Assembly: GCF_001019615.1 (NCBI RefSeq)
Contig: NZ_JNBQ01000001.1
Span: 248,001-312,000 of the forward strand
Direction: 5' to 3'
From: Cellulosimicrobium funkei
Lineage (GTDB): Bacteria > Actinomycetota > Actinomycetes > Actinomycetales > Cellulomonadaceae
Length of the DNA stretch: 64,000 bases
The translations under genes were made by a program, and so were the position numbers. The notes beneath the pieces are model-generated. The model was not told the origin of the DNA, did not search any database, and was given only the letters and a program-made list of their open reading frames with translations. This document shows positions 34,657 to 43,141 of this stretch, piece after piece. Position 1 is the first letter of the stretch. Every line of letters starts with the position of its first letter.

Positions 34657-35897
34657 TGAGCGCTCCCACCCCGCCTCCCGCCGCGACGAGCACCGAGCCC
34701 AGTACCGAGCCGAGCACCGGGCCGAGCACCGAGGCGACCACCGACCCGGCGACGGCACCCGAGGGGCGTGGACCGACGTCGGGCACGAGCCTCGAGGAGT
34801 CCGTCGTCCAGGACGGCCGCAACCCCGGGGCGGGCTACCTCGTCGCCGGGCTCGTCGTCCTCCTCGGTCTCGCCTGGTCGGTCCGCTACCTCGAGCAGAA
34901 CGTGCCCGACTGGCTCGCGGACACGCCGCTGTCCGGTATCGCCAAGGCGGTCGAGTATCCGGTGTACGCGATCGCTCTCGGGCTGCTCGGCAACCTCGTG
35001 CTCACCGCGCTCGGGCTGCGCGACCGGCTCGCCGCCGCGTTCCGCACCGAGTTCTTCATCAAGACCGGGCTCGTCCTGCTGGGTGCGACGGTGAACCTGG
35101 CGCTCATCGTCTCCGCGGCGGGACCGGCGATCGCGCAGGCGTTCCTGCTCATCACGCTCGTGTTCGGGTTCACGTGGTGGCTCGGCGGGCGCCTCGGGAT
35201 CGACGACAAGCTGCGCGCGCTGCTCGCGTCCGCCGTCTCGATCTGCGGCGTGAGCGCTGCGATCAGCGCCGCCGGGGCCGTGCAGGCGAAGAAGGAGCAG
35301 CTCGCGTACGCGGCGAGCGTCGTCATCCTCTTCGCGCTCCCGTCGATCTTCGTCCTCCCGGCGCTCGCCGAGGCGTTCGGGCTCACTCCTGCCGTCGCGG
35401 GTGCCTGGATCGGCGGCAACATCGACACGACGGCGGCCGTCACCGCGGCGGGCGCCCTCGCCGGGGACGAGGCCCTCCAGGTCGCGGCGATCGTCAAGAC
35501 GACGCAGAACGCGCTCATCGGCGTCGTGGCGATCGCGCTCACCGCGTACTTCGCGTTCAAGGTGGAGCGGACGCCGGGGGCCTCGGCCCCGCGCCTGAGC
35601 GAGCTGTGGACGCGGTTCCCGAAGTTCGTGCTCGGCTTCCTCGCAGCGTCGATCGCGGCCACGGTGTACGTGAACGCCGTGGGTGCCGACGCGTCGGCGG
35701 ACAGCATCGCGGTCCTCAAGTCGCTGAGCACCGTGTTCTTCATCGTCGCGTTCGTGTCCATCGGCCTGGAGTTCAAGGTCACGGCCGTCCGCGAGGCGGG
35801 CTGGAAGCCGCTCGTCGTGTTCGGGTCCGCGACGGTGTTCAACCTCGTCGTCGGGCTCGGCCTCGCGAGCGTCCTGTTCGCGAACGTCGAGGTCTGA
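34656..35897 (+). CDS. YeiH/UPF0324-family putative sulfate exporter
   Basis: A 413-residue membrane protein with about 10-11 helices after a Ser/Thr/Pro-rich 45-residue N-terminus containing repeats of STEPSTEPSTG. Signatures of the YeiH family: KTGLVLLGATVNLALIV, ASAVSICGVSAAISAAGAV, GAWIGGNIDTTAAVTAAGAL and VKTTQNALIGVVA. The family is annotated as a putative sulfate exporter, but the substrate is not firmly known. It is coupled to the small upstream membrane protein. Confidence 0.85.
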   Translation: MSAPTPPPAATSTEPSTEPSTGPSTEATTDPATAPEGRGPTSGTSLEESVVQDGRNPGAGYLVAGLVVLLGLAWSVRYLEQNVPDWLADTPLSGIAKAVEYPVYAIALGLLGNLVLTALGLRDRLAAAFRTEFFIKTGLVLLGATVNLALIVSAAGPAIAQAFLLITLVFGFTWWLGGRLGIDDKLRALLASAVSICGVSAAISAAGAVQAKKEQLAYAASVVILFALPSIFVLPALAEAFGLTPAVAGAWIGGNIDTTAAVTAAGALAGDEALQVAAIVKTTQNALIGVVAIALTAYFAFKVERTPGASAPRLSELWTRFPKFVLGFLAASIAATVYVNAVGADASADSIAVLKSLSTVFFIVAFVSIGLEFKVTAVREAGWKPLVVFGSATVFNLVVGLGLASVLFANVEV

Positions 35898-35917
35898 CGC
35901 GGGTCGACGAGGTGCTG

Positions 35918-36535
35918 CTATCGGCGTCGTGTCGATCCTGGGGAGCGGCCCTCCCCCGGGTCCCGGGCGGGAGCTGCCTGTACCCCGGCGAGGTACGAGT
36001 ACGCGACTCGGACGTCCTGCCCGGCGAACGCCCTGACCCACCACGGCCATGAGCGAAGGGGGTTGCCGTCGAGGAACTGGGTGATGCTGTTGCTCACCCA
36101 GACCTCGGTGGCGGCCGTCGCCACGGTCAGGACGACGGGCAGGGGAAGGAGAGCGAAGCAGTACCAGGAGGAGAGCCCCTGAGCGGCCGCGAAGACGCCC
36201 ATGAGCGCCAGCGCGATGGCGGAGAGGAGCGCGAAGACCTGCACCGGCGTCTGGGAAGGCATAATCGCGCGAACCAACCGTTGACGCAGCCGAGCCCGCA
36301 CGACCGCGGCAAGGGCAAGTGACTCGCGCGACGCCGGAGAGGCCTCGGCGCGGACAGTCGTCAGGCTCGTGTAGAGGTCGAGGTCGGCCGCGAGCGCTTC
36401 ATGGCGGCGGGAGTCCCGATCCACCGCGATGCGTGTCGTCAGGAACGACCAGAGGGCACCGGACCCGATTACCGCGACCACGATAGGTACAAGACTGTCC
36501 ACGAGTTCCCCCCGCTCGCTCTGGATGGTGACCAA
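35918..36535 (-). CDS. Hypothetical membrane protein
   Basis: A 205-residue protein with an N-terminal helix (about 12-34), a charged helical stretch (AVDRDSRRHEALAADLDLY, about 37-90), and two or three helices between about 95 and 150. No family recognised. Its base composition is noticeably less GC-rich than its neighbours in the 36050-36540 part, and arginine/glutamate codons are more varied, hinting at separate origin. It stands alone on the minus strand. Confidence 0.5.
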   Translation of the reverse strand: MVTIQSERGELVDSLVPIVVAVIGSGALWSFLTTRIAVDRDSRRHEALAADLDLYTSLTTVRAEASPASRESLALAAVVRARLRQRLVRAIMPSQTPVQVFALLSAIALALMGVFAAAQGLSSWYCFALLPLPVVLTVATAATEVWVSNSITQFLDGNPLRSWPWWVRAFAGQDVRVAYSYLAGVQAAPARDPGEGRSPGSTRRR

Positions 36536-36649
36536 AGTAGCGACGCGCCGGTGCCCCTCAGAACCGGCGTGATGCCACGTCTCGAGGGTGCCGGGCCGCG
36601 TTCCGCGCTCGACGAGCGGGCGGCCGGCGTGCGGCCGTCTGCCGTCGGG

Positions 36650-37723
36650 TCAGCGGCGCAGGGCCCGGGCGAGGGCTCGGGTGAGCGCGTCGCCGTCGGG
36701 GCCGAACGCCGTCGGGACGCCGCTGCCGACCTCGCCCGGGAGGCTTCCCGGCGTGGGCAGCGGGGAGCCGTGGGCGAGGACCTGCTGCGCGGGCGTGAGC
36801 TCGCGGATCGCGACGGCCGCGACGTGGTCCGGGTACCGCCGCGCGGCACGCGCGTAGATCTCGGGGTCGTGCTGGCCGTCGTCGCCCACCAGCAGCCAGT
36901 CGACGTCGGGCAGCTCGCGGAAGAGGCGGTCGAGGGACGTGTCCTTGTGCTCGGGGCCGCTGCGGAACCAGCCGGTGTTCGTCGGGCCCCAGTCGGTGAG
37001 CAGGAGCGGGCCGGGCGGGAACCCGTGGCGCTGGAGAAACCGCCGCAGGTTCGCGGCGGTGTTCCAGGCGCCGGTCGACACGTAGACGAACGGCGTGCCG
37101 GGGCGCTCCGTCGCGATCCCGCGGTAGAGGGCGGCCATCCCCGGCACGGGCACGCGCGCGCTCGAGTGCCGGACGAACGTGTTCCACGCCGCGATGAACG
37201 GGCGGGGGACGGCGGTCACCATCGCGGTGTCGTCGATGTCGGACACGACGCCGAGCCGGCGCCCGTCCGCCACGACGAACACGCGGCCCTTCGCGACGGC
37301 GCCCGACGACGGGCGGAACGTCACGTCGTGCCAGCCGGGGGCGAGCGCGACGTCGATCGTGGCGTCGAGGTAGCCGCCGCGGTCGGACACGAGGTCGACG
37401 GTCGTGTCGCCCACGTGGACCCGGACCTCCTCCCGCGGCGCCGGGGCGGTGAAGAAGTACCGCCAGCCGCGGCGGTCCGCGGACTCGCGCTCGTGCAGCG
37501 CGGGGTCGAACGCGGGGCTCGCGAGGAGCACGCGCCCCAGGACGCGGACGCGTCGGGGGCTGCCGTACCCGGCGAACGGCTCCACGCGCGGACGCCACCC
37601 GCGCGCCTTCTGGAAGCGGGAGACGACGGCGCGCCACCGGTCCTCGAGCCGCGCCGCCCGGTGGGGTCGCTGGGTCGGGGTGGCCTCGGTCGTGACGGTC
37701 GGTACGGGTGCGGTCTGGGGCAT
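36650..37723 (-). CDS. App1-type phosphatidate phosphatase domain protein
   Basis: A 357-residue protein with the App1 catalytic domain (PF09949/DUF2183). The HAD-type DxDxT motif is present as VVSDIDDTAMVTAVP, with YVSTGAWNTAANLRRFL and LLVGDDGQHDPEIYARAARR as later motifs. Family members in yeast dephosphorylate phosphatidic acid; bacterial roles are unproven. The N-terminal 150 residues carry a beta-rich region (VRVLGRVLLASP to VFVVADGR). No signal peptide. Diverges from the small gene at 37867. Confidence 0.8.
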   Translation of the reverse strand: MPQTAPVPTVTTEATPTQRPHRAARLEDRWRAVVSRFQKARGWRPRVEPFAGYGSPRRVRVLGRVLLASPAFDPALHERESADRRGWRYFFTAPAPREEVRVHVGDTTVDLVSDRGGYLDATIDVALAPGWHDVTFRPSSGAVAKGRVFVVADGRRLGVVSDIDDTAMVTAVPRPFIAAWNTFVRHSSARVPVPGMAALYRGIATERPGTPFVYVSTGAWNTAANLRRFLQRHGFPPGPLLLTDWGPTNTGWFRSGPEHKDTSLDRLFRELPDVDWLLVGDDGQHDPEIYARAARRYPDHVAAVAIRELTPAQQVLAHGSPLPTPGSLPGEVGSGVPTAFGPDGDALTRALARALRR

Positions 37724-37866
37724 GGGCGCAGCGGTGTCCTCGGTCGGGGGTGGCTGGTCAACCCTGTCACAGCCTGCCGACGCGCGCGGTCCCGGCCGGA
37801 CCGCGGCGTGCGGTCCCTTGGCCCCGGCGGGGTGCGGGCGGGTGCACCCGAACCTAGCGTGGGCGC

Positions 37867-38325
37867 GTGAGCGACCAGACGCCCCCGAACCCTGCCGACC
37901 TGCCGACGCGGGCGACCCCGCCGGGCGTGAGCGACGCGACCGTCGAGGCGCTCGGCGCGCTGAGCGAGGCGCTCGAGACGACCGAGCGGGCGCGCGGGCA
38001 CCTGTACACGTTCCACCAGCTCACCGGGGAGGCGGACCTCGCGCTCGGCGACGCCGCCGAGAAGCTCCGGGCGGCGGGGCACGCGGAGGTCGCCGACCGG
38101 ATCGCGACCGACCTGGTGGGGCGCAACGTCGCGCCCGGACGCTGGACGTTCCAGCTCGTCGAGGAGTACGACGACGGCTACTGGTCGGTGTTCCGCGACC
38201 ACGAGCGCGCCGCGCGCGAACAGCTCGCGGGCGGCGTGCGCCATCTCTTCGAGGCGCGCATGAAGCAGGAGCGCCGCACGGCCGGGCGGCCGGGCCACGA
38301 GGCGGGGCCCGGCGACCTGGGCTGA
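37867..38325 (+). CDS. Hypothetical cytosolic protein
   Basis: A 152-residue, helix-rich protein without membrane segments. Conserved-looking parts are LSEALETTERARGHLYTFHQLTG and VGRNVAPGRWTFQLVEEYDDGYWSVF. Similar small proteins occur in many actinobacteria, but I know no function. It begins at GTG 37867 and is followed by a flavin-binding oxidase-like gene. Confidence 0.6.
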   Translation: MSDQTPPNPADLPTRATPPGVSDATVEALGALSEALETTERARGHLYTFHQLTGEADLALGDAAEKLRAAGHAEVADRIATDLVGRNVAPGRWTFQLVEEYDDGYWSVFRDHERAAREQLAGGVRHLFEARMKQERRTAGRPGHEAGPGDLG

Positions 38326-38395
38326 GGCCGATGAGTCCGGGCGCGCTCGACGGTCCCAGGAGGGACGGACGAGACCGCCGACGAGAGGACTCCGC

Positions 38396-38980
38396 ATGAC
38401 GACCGCACCCCCCACGAGCACGCCCCGCGCGCCGGAGGGCACGCTGATCCCCGGCTACAGCTCCCCGGGCGCGAGCCCGGTTCCCTGGGAATCCGTCCGG
38501 CGGGCGCTCGAGCGCGCCGAGATCTCCTGGATCTCGACCGTGCGGCCCGACGGCCGGCCGCACGTCACGCCGCTCATGACGGTCGTCGCGGACGGCTGCC
38601 TGCACGTCACCACGGGGCCGAACGAGCGCAAGGCCCGCAACCTGGCCGAGAACGCGCACGTGGTGCTCACGACCGGGACGAACGTCTACGAGGACGCGCT
38701 CGACGTCGTCGTGGAAGGGACGGCCGTGCGCGTCACCGAGGACGCTGCGCTGCACCGCCTCGCCGAGCGGTGGCGCTGCAAGTACGGCGACGAGTGGTCG
38801 TTCACGGTCGAGGACGGCGCGTTCGTCAACGACGGCGACCCGGCGCTCGTCTTCGCGGTGCGGCCCGAGGTCGTGTTCGCCTACGAGCGCACGGCCGAGC
38901 ACGCGGCGATGCGGTGGCGGTTCGGGTCGGGCGAGCGGCCCGACCTGCGTGCCCCGGACGCACCGCAGCCCGCCTCGTGA
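38396..38980 (+). CDS. Pyridoxamine 5'-phosphate oxidase-like flavin-binding protein
   Basis: A 194-residue split-barrel protein. Motifs: AEISWISTVRPDGRPHVTPL, then TTGPNERKARNLAENAHVVLTTG, which is the flavin or F420 contact region of the general-stress/PNPOx-like family. It may bind FMN or F420 and reduce a small substrate; the true PNPOx catalytic residues are not evident. Its stop codon sits in the loop of a terminator hairpin. Confidence 0.8.
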   Translation: MTTAPPTSTPRAPEGTLIPGYSSPGASPVPWESVRRALERAEISWISTVRPDGRPHVTPLMTVVADGCLHVTTGPNERKARNLAENAHVVLTTGTNVYEDALDVVVEGTAVRVTEDAALHRLAERWRCKYGDEWSFTVEDGAFVNDGDPALVFAVRPEVVFAYERTAEHAAMRWRFGSGERPDLRAPDAPQPAS

Positions 38981-38992
38981 GGCGGGCTGCGG
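38963..38992. terminator. Bidirectional terminator over the stop codon
   Basis: CCGCAGCCCGCC (38963-38974) and GGCGGGCTGCGG (38981-38992) form a perfect 12-base stem around a 6-base loop that contains the TGA of the upstream gene. It serves the convergent oxidase-like and GH87 genes. Confidence 0.75.
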
Positions 38993-39010
38993 CGTCGTGC
39001 CGGGAAGTGG

Positions 39011-42000
39011 TCAGTTGCGCGTGATGGTGAAGGTCGACGTCGTGTTCTCGATGTCCCGGTAGTTGCCCGAGAACGTGAGGTTGGTGAACGTCGCCGTGCC
39101 CACGGCCGGGCCCTGGCCGGCCTCCGGCATCGGGTTGGCCCAGATGCCGTAGCCGGACTTCGCGTCGTACTGGTCGCCGCTCTTCTTCGCCCCCGTGATG
39201 GTCACGTTGGTGAAGGTCGGGTTCTGGAAGGTGTTCTGCGGCTGCCCGCCGACGTAGTTCGTCTGGAACATGATCCCGGAGTACGTCGGGTCGATGACGT
39301 CGAGGTTGTTCACCTGGATGTTCCCGAACGCCTTGGACGCCGAGAACATCCACACGGCCCCGAACACCTGGTCACCCCAGAAGTGGCCGCCGGAGCGGAC
39401 GACCGTGAGCCCGTCGAACACCGTCGGTGCCGGACCGAAGCCCTCCATCGGGTACCCGAAGTCGAGCGAGCTGATCGTGACGCCCGAGTAGACGAGGGTG
39501 TCCGCGATGTAGATGTTGCGGAACGTGTTGTCCTGGCCTCCGTAGACCGCGAGGCCCGCCGCACGCCACGTGTTGGTCGAGGTGAGGTTCTCGAACACGT
39601 TGCCGCGCTGCCCGCTGCCGCCGTTGTCGGTGGCCGCGAAGAGCGCGAACGAGTCGTCGCCCGTGCCGCGCGCCTGGTTGTTGTGCACGTGGTTGTTCGC
39701 GCTGCCGTTGGTCATGTTGATCGCGTCCGCGAACGTGTTGCGGATGCGCGAGTTCGTGACCTCCGAGTCGTCCATGTTGGACGCCCAGAACATGCAGATC
39801 ATGTGCTCGACCCAGATGTTGTCGATCGTCATGTTCTTCACGTTGGCGAAGTCGAACACCTTGCCCGGGCCGTCGATGCGCGACGTGTAGTTCCCGAAGT
39901 ACGCGAAGTCGCGGAACGTCGAGCCGTTCGCGCTCGCCTCGGCACGGAAGCCGACGTCGGTGTTCTCCTGGCCCTGCGGCGCGAAGAACCGCGTGAACCA
40001 CGGCCCGGCGCCGACGACGTCGACCCCCTTGCCGTAGACCTGGAACTTGCTCGACGTCTGGTAGTCGCCGGCCGGGAGGTAGACGCCCTTGAGCGTGCCC
40101 GTGGCGTCCATGCGGACCTTGTCGAGCGCGGCCTGGACGTCCTGGTGCGTGAAGCCCGCGGGCTGCGTGTACTGCGCGGGGTTCGGGTTGGCTCGCGGCG
40201 TCGCGAGCTCGAGGTCGACGAAGTCGATCGCGTACTGGCTCGTGTTGCCCGCCGTCTTCTGGAGGCGGATCTTCGAGCCCGCCGGGACGGTCGTGCCGAG
40301 CAGCGTGCTCGCCTCGTCGTAGACGTGCCGCGGCGCGCCCTGGCCCGGCTGGTTGCCCGGGTTGGTCTCGTTGCCGTAGAGCCACGCGTAGCGCGAGGTG
40401 AGGTCGATGTTCTTGAGGAACTGGCCGTCGACGTAGATCGCGAGGGTCGCGTTCGTCCCGCCGCCGCCCGCCGAGTCGGGGATGGAGAAGCGGGTCAGCA
40501 GGGTGTTCGTCGGGGCCTTGGTGGTCCACTCGACGTACGCGCCGGTCTGGTTGAGCGTCACCGCGCGCCGGCCCGAGGCCTCGCCCGCGAGGTCGCCGAC
40601 GACGCGGTTGGGTGCCAGCACGGTCGCGCCGCCGCCCGTGACGCCGTCCTCCGCCTCGTACGTGTCGAACGGCAGGTTGGCGCCGCGCCCGACGAAGAGG
40701 GGTCGCGTGGCGGTGTTGTTGGCCTGCTTCGCGGCGGCCTCGGTCGAGTCCGGCGCGGCGACGACCTTGACGTCGTAGTTGCCGTTCGCGGCGGTCCACG
40801 TGCCGAGGTTGACGCTCGCGCTGCTCGCGCCCGCGGCGATCGCGCCGCTCGCGGAGCCGGTGAGGGTGCGCACGACGGCGCCCGTCGCCTTGTTCGTCAC
40901 GGTGACGGTGAGGCCGTGCGCGGCCGTCGACGTCGCGACGTTGCCCTGGTTCGCGATCGTCGCCGAGAACGTCACCGTGCTGCCCGCGGCGGGGTTGCTC
41001 GGCGACCACGTGAGGGTCGGGACGAGGTCCGAGCTCGGGACGGCGGTGACGACGAGCGGGGTCGGGTTCGCGTACCCGTTGTTGCCCTCGTTCTGCTCGG
41101 CGACCGTGCCGCCCGCGTCGGCGACCGCGCCGATCGTGTAGCTACCGGCGGAGCGGGCGCCGACGTCCGCGGTGACGGTCGCCTGGGCGCCCGCCGCAAG
41201 GCCGCCGACCGGCTTGGTCGCGACCGTCTGGCCGTTCAGCGTGAACGCGACGTCGGTCGCGGCGGACGCCTGCGTGCCGATGTTCTTGACGACCGCCGAC
41301 AGCGTGATCGCCTGCGACTCCAGCGGCGACGCCGGGGTCGCGGTGACGCTCGTGACGACGAGGTCCGGGTTGGGCGCGGCGGTGCCGAACACCTGGAGCT
41401 CGGCGACCTGGCCGTTGCCGGAGCCGGTGTTGCCGGTGAACCTCAGGCGCACGTCCTTGGCCGTGCCGGTGACGGGGACCGTCACCGTGTTCCCCGACGT
41501 CGGGGAGAACTGGTAGCCCGCCGACGGCTTGAGCGTCTGCCACGCGCCGGTCGCGGTCGCGCGACCTTGGACCTCGAAGGTCTGGGTGCGCGGGCCCCAC
41601 GCCGACGCCGGCGGGAGCTTGACGACGACGTTCGTGAGCTGCGTCGCGGCGTCCAGGGAGACCGTGAGCGTGCTCGGGTACTGGCCGCCCGCGCCCTCCC
41701 AGTAGGTCGACGTGCTGTCGTCGTTCGCGTTCTTCGCCACGAACTGCCACTCCGTCGACGACCCCTCGATCGGCTTGTTCAGCGCGAGGTTGGTGCCGGT
41801 CGGAGGCTCCGGGTTGCCAGGGCCTCCCGGGTCGGTGCTGCCGGCCGTGCCGCGCACCTCGAGCTCGGAGAGCTGGCCCGCGGGCCAACCCGTGTTCGCC
41901 GTGATCTGCACGCGCACGTAGCGGGCGGACGTGTCCGGGACGTCGATGGTCACGGTGTTCCCCGACGCGGGGTTGAACGCGTACGCCTGCGACGCCTTGA

Positions 42001-42391
42001 TCGTGGCGAAGCTCGAGCCGTCGGTGCTCGACTGCACGCTGAGGGTCTGGCTGCGCGTCTCCCAGCCCGTGGGCAGCTTGAGCACGAGGTCCTCGACCGT
42101 GGCGGCCGCGCCGAGGTCGACCTGGGCCCACTGCGGGAACGTGTTGTTGGTCGACTCCCAGTAGGTGCCCTGGTTGCCGTCGGTGAGGTTGCCGGACAGG
42201 TACGGCGAGTTGTTGCTGCTCGCCGCCGTCGACTTCCCGGAGGACAGCACCGTGGGCGCCGCCGTCGCGGTGGTCGTCAGGCCGAGCGGGACGAGCAGGG
42301 CCGCCGCTCCCGCCGTCGCGGCGAGCAGTCGGAGCCGGCGCGGCGGCGCCCCGGCGGGTGTGCGGTTCGACGTGCTGGGTCGATGTCTCAT
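39011..42391 (-). CDS. Secreted multidomain GH87-type alpha-1,3-glucanase
   Basis: A 1126-residue exported enzyme. A signal peptide (about 1-45) is followed by two discoidin-type carbohydrate-binding domains (about 46-180 and 196-335), two CARDB-type beta domains (about 340-450 and 455-565), a CBM35-like domain (YEAEDGVTGGGATVL, about 575-710) and a C-terminal right-handed beta-helix (about 715-1126). Within it, FADAIN and GTGDDS place Asp residues 23 and 24 positions apart from the first, the spacing reported for the catalytic Asp triad of GH87 (D1045, D1068, D1069 in Bacillus circulans). GH87 cuts alpha-1,3-glucan (mutan, fungal walls). Confidence 0.8.
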   Translation of the reverse strand: MRHRPSTSNRTPAGAPPRRLRLLAATAGAAALLVPLGLTTTATAAPTVLSSGKSTAASSNNSPYLSGNLTDGNQGTYWESTNNTFPQWAQVDLGAAATVEDLVLKLPTGWETRSQTLSVQSSTDGSSFATIKASQAYAFNPASGNTVTIDVPDTSARYVRVQITANTGWPAGQLSELEVRGTAGSTDPGGPGNPEPPTGTNLALNKPIEGSSTEWQFVAKNANDDSTSTYWEGAGGQYPSTLTVSLDAATQLTNVVVKLPPASAWGPRTQTFEVQGRATATGAWQTLKPSAGYQFSPTSGNTVTVPVTGTAKDVRLRFTGNTGSGNGQVAELQVFGTAAPNPDLVVTSVTATPASPLESQAITLSAVVKNIGTQASAATDVAFTLNGQTVATKPVGGLAAGAQATVTADVGARSAGSYTIGAVADAGGTVAEQNEGNNGYANPTPLVVTAVPSSDLVPTLTWSPSNPAAGSTVTFSATIANQGNVATSTAAHGLTVTVTNKATGAVVRTLTGSASGAIAAGASSASVNLGTWTAANGNYDVKVVAAPDSTEAAAKQANNTATRPLFVGRGANLPFDTYEAEDGVTGGGATVLAPNRVVGDLAGEASGRRAVTLNQTGAYVEWTTKAPTNTLLTRFSIPDSAGGGGTNATLAIYVDGQFLKNIDLTSRYAWLYGNETNPGNQPGQGAPRHVYDEASTLLGTTVPAGSKIRLQKTAGNTSQYAIDFVDLELATPRANPNPAQYTQPAGFTHQDVQAALDKVRMDATGTLKGVYLPAGDYQTSSKFQVYGKGVDVVGAGPWFTRFFAPQGQENTDVGFRAEASANGSTFRDFAYFGNYTSRIDGPGKVFDFANVKNMTIDNIWVEHMICMFWASNMDDSEVTNSRIRNTFADAINMTNGSANNHVHNNQARGTGDDSFALFAATDNGGSGQRGNVFENLTSTNTWRAAGLAVYGGQDNTFRNIYIADTLVYSGVTISSLDFGYPMEGFGPAPTVFDGLTVVRSGGHFWGDQVFGAVWMFSASKAFGNIQVNNLDVIDPTYSGIMFQTNYVGGQPQNTFQNPTFTNVTITGAKKSGDQYDAKSGYGIWANPMPEAGQGPAVGTATFTNLTFSGNYRDIENTTSTFTITRN

Positions 42392-42577
42392 CGATGTCCT
42401 CGATCTCCCGTCGTCGTCGACGGGCGTCAGGCCGCGCCGAGCGCGACCCCGCGCCGGACCGGACGCCCGGGTCGGAGGACGGGCCGCGGCGCACGTCCGG
42501 CCGTGGCCGGCTGGCTCGGGTCAGTACCTTCGAGAATTGCGGACCCGCTGTGCCGCACCGCACAACGGAGTGTTGAT

Positions 42578-42599
42578 TTCTTGCGTCAACACGCAAGAA
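42578..42599. promoter_or_regulatory. Palindromic operator upstream of the GH87 gene
   Basis: TTCTTGCGT, four bases, ACGCAAGAA: nine-base arms pair perfectly in a locally AT-richer stretch. Read on the minus strand it includes TTGACG, a possible -35 for the glucanase gene 190 bases away. A dimeric repressor of glucanase expression is a likely ligand; it does not resemble the CelR-like site of the GH16 gene. Confidence 0.65.
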
Positions 42600-42758
42600 C
42601 GCTACTGCCGGGTGAAGGAGGCGTCAAGAGATGTCGCAAGCGCCCGATGCGCCAGGTTCGTCGAGGTCAGAACCGCGGTCCCGCGAGGTGGAGCCGTGGT
42701 CGCGCGAGGTAGAGCCGTGGTTCTTGGGTTCGACGGCGTGTGGTCGCCCTGGCTGGGT

Positions 42759-42849
42759 GGGGTGGGTGGTGGTGCCGCGTCTACCATCCGCCGCTCGTTC
42801 CTCGCGGCTCCCGCCAGGCCCGCCACGACGCGGCACCACCACCCACCCC
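42759..42849. repeat. 91-base inverted repeat with perfect 23-base arms
   Basis: The arm at 42759-42781 (GGGGTGGGTGGTGGTGCCGC plus GTC) is exactly complementary to 42827-42849. A 45-base loop lies between. No gene ends nearby in a direction that needs a terminator, so its role is unclear. Confidence 0.85.
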
Positions 42850-42952
42850 GCCCTGCTCCGTCTCGCCCTGGTCGTCGCGCACCCCGGGCGACAGCCCGCG
42901 GTGGACGACCTGGTGCTGCGAGGAGCGGGCTCGGGGCCGGTAGGGTCCGCGC

Positions 42953-43126
42953 ATGGGAATCGGGCCGATCTACCCGCTGCTGATCCTGCTCTACGTCGCC
43001 GTGATCGCGACCGTCGCCGTCCTGGTGATCTGGGCGTTGATCCTCACGATCCGGCTGCTGCGCAGCGTGCTCTCGGAGCGCGACGCCCGAGCCCGCGCGG
43101 GCTGGCCGCCGCCTCCGTCGGCGTAG
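42953..43126 (+). CDS. Small single-helix membrane protein
   Basis: A 57-residue protein with one long hydrophobic helix (about 7-36, PLLILLYVAVIATVAVLVIW) followed by a basic, helical tail and WPPPPSA. No family recognised. The ATG follows TAGGGT, a weak ribosome site. The hydrophobic pattern and charge distribution suggest a real small inner-membrane protein. Confidence 0.5.
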   Translation: MGIGPIYPLLILLYVAVIATVAVLVIWALILTIRLLRSVLSERDARARAGWPPPPSA

Positions 43127-43141
43127 TTGCTCGGTTCGCCC

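Larger units (their letters stand above)
42392..42952. other. 561-base intergenic region with operator and inverted repeat
   Basis: This gap between the GH87 start and a small plus-strand gene contains a 22-base palindrome (42578-42599), a duplicated GAGGTNGAGCCGTGG motif (about 42683-42721) and a 91-base inverted repeat (42759-42849). Short frames here lack ribosome sites and codon bias, and I regard them as non-coding. Confidence 0.6.

Noticed and set aside
39383-42712. A 1109-codon frame antisense to the GH87 gene
   Set aside because: Shadow frame; the opposite strand carries recognisable discoidin, CARDB and beta-helix domains and a signal peptide.
42602-42842. Two overlapping short minus-strand frames in the GH87 upstream gap
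   Set aside because: They cross the inverted repeat, lack ribosome sites and have Pro/Thr-rich low-complexity products.
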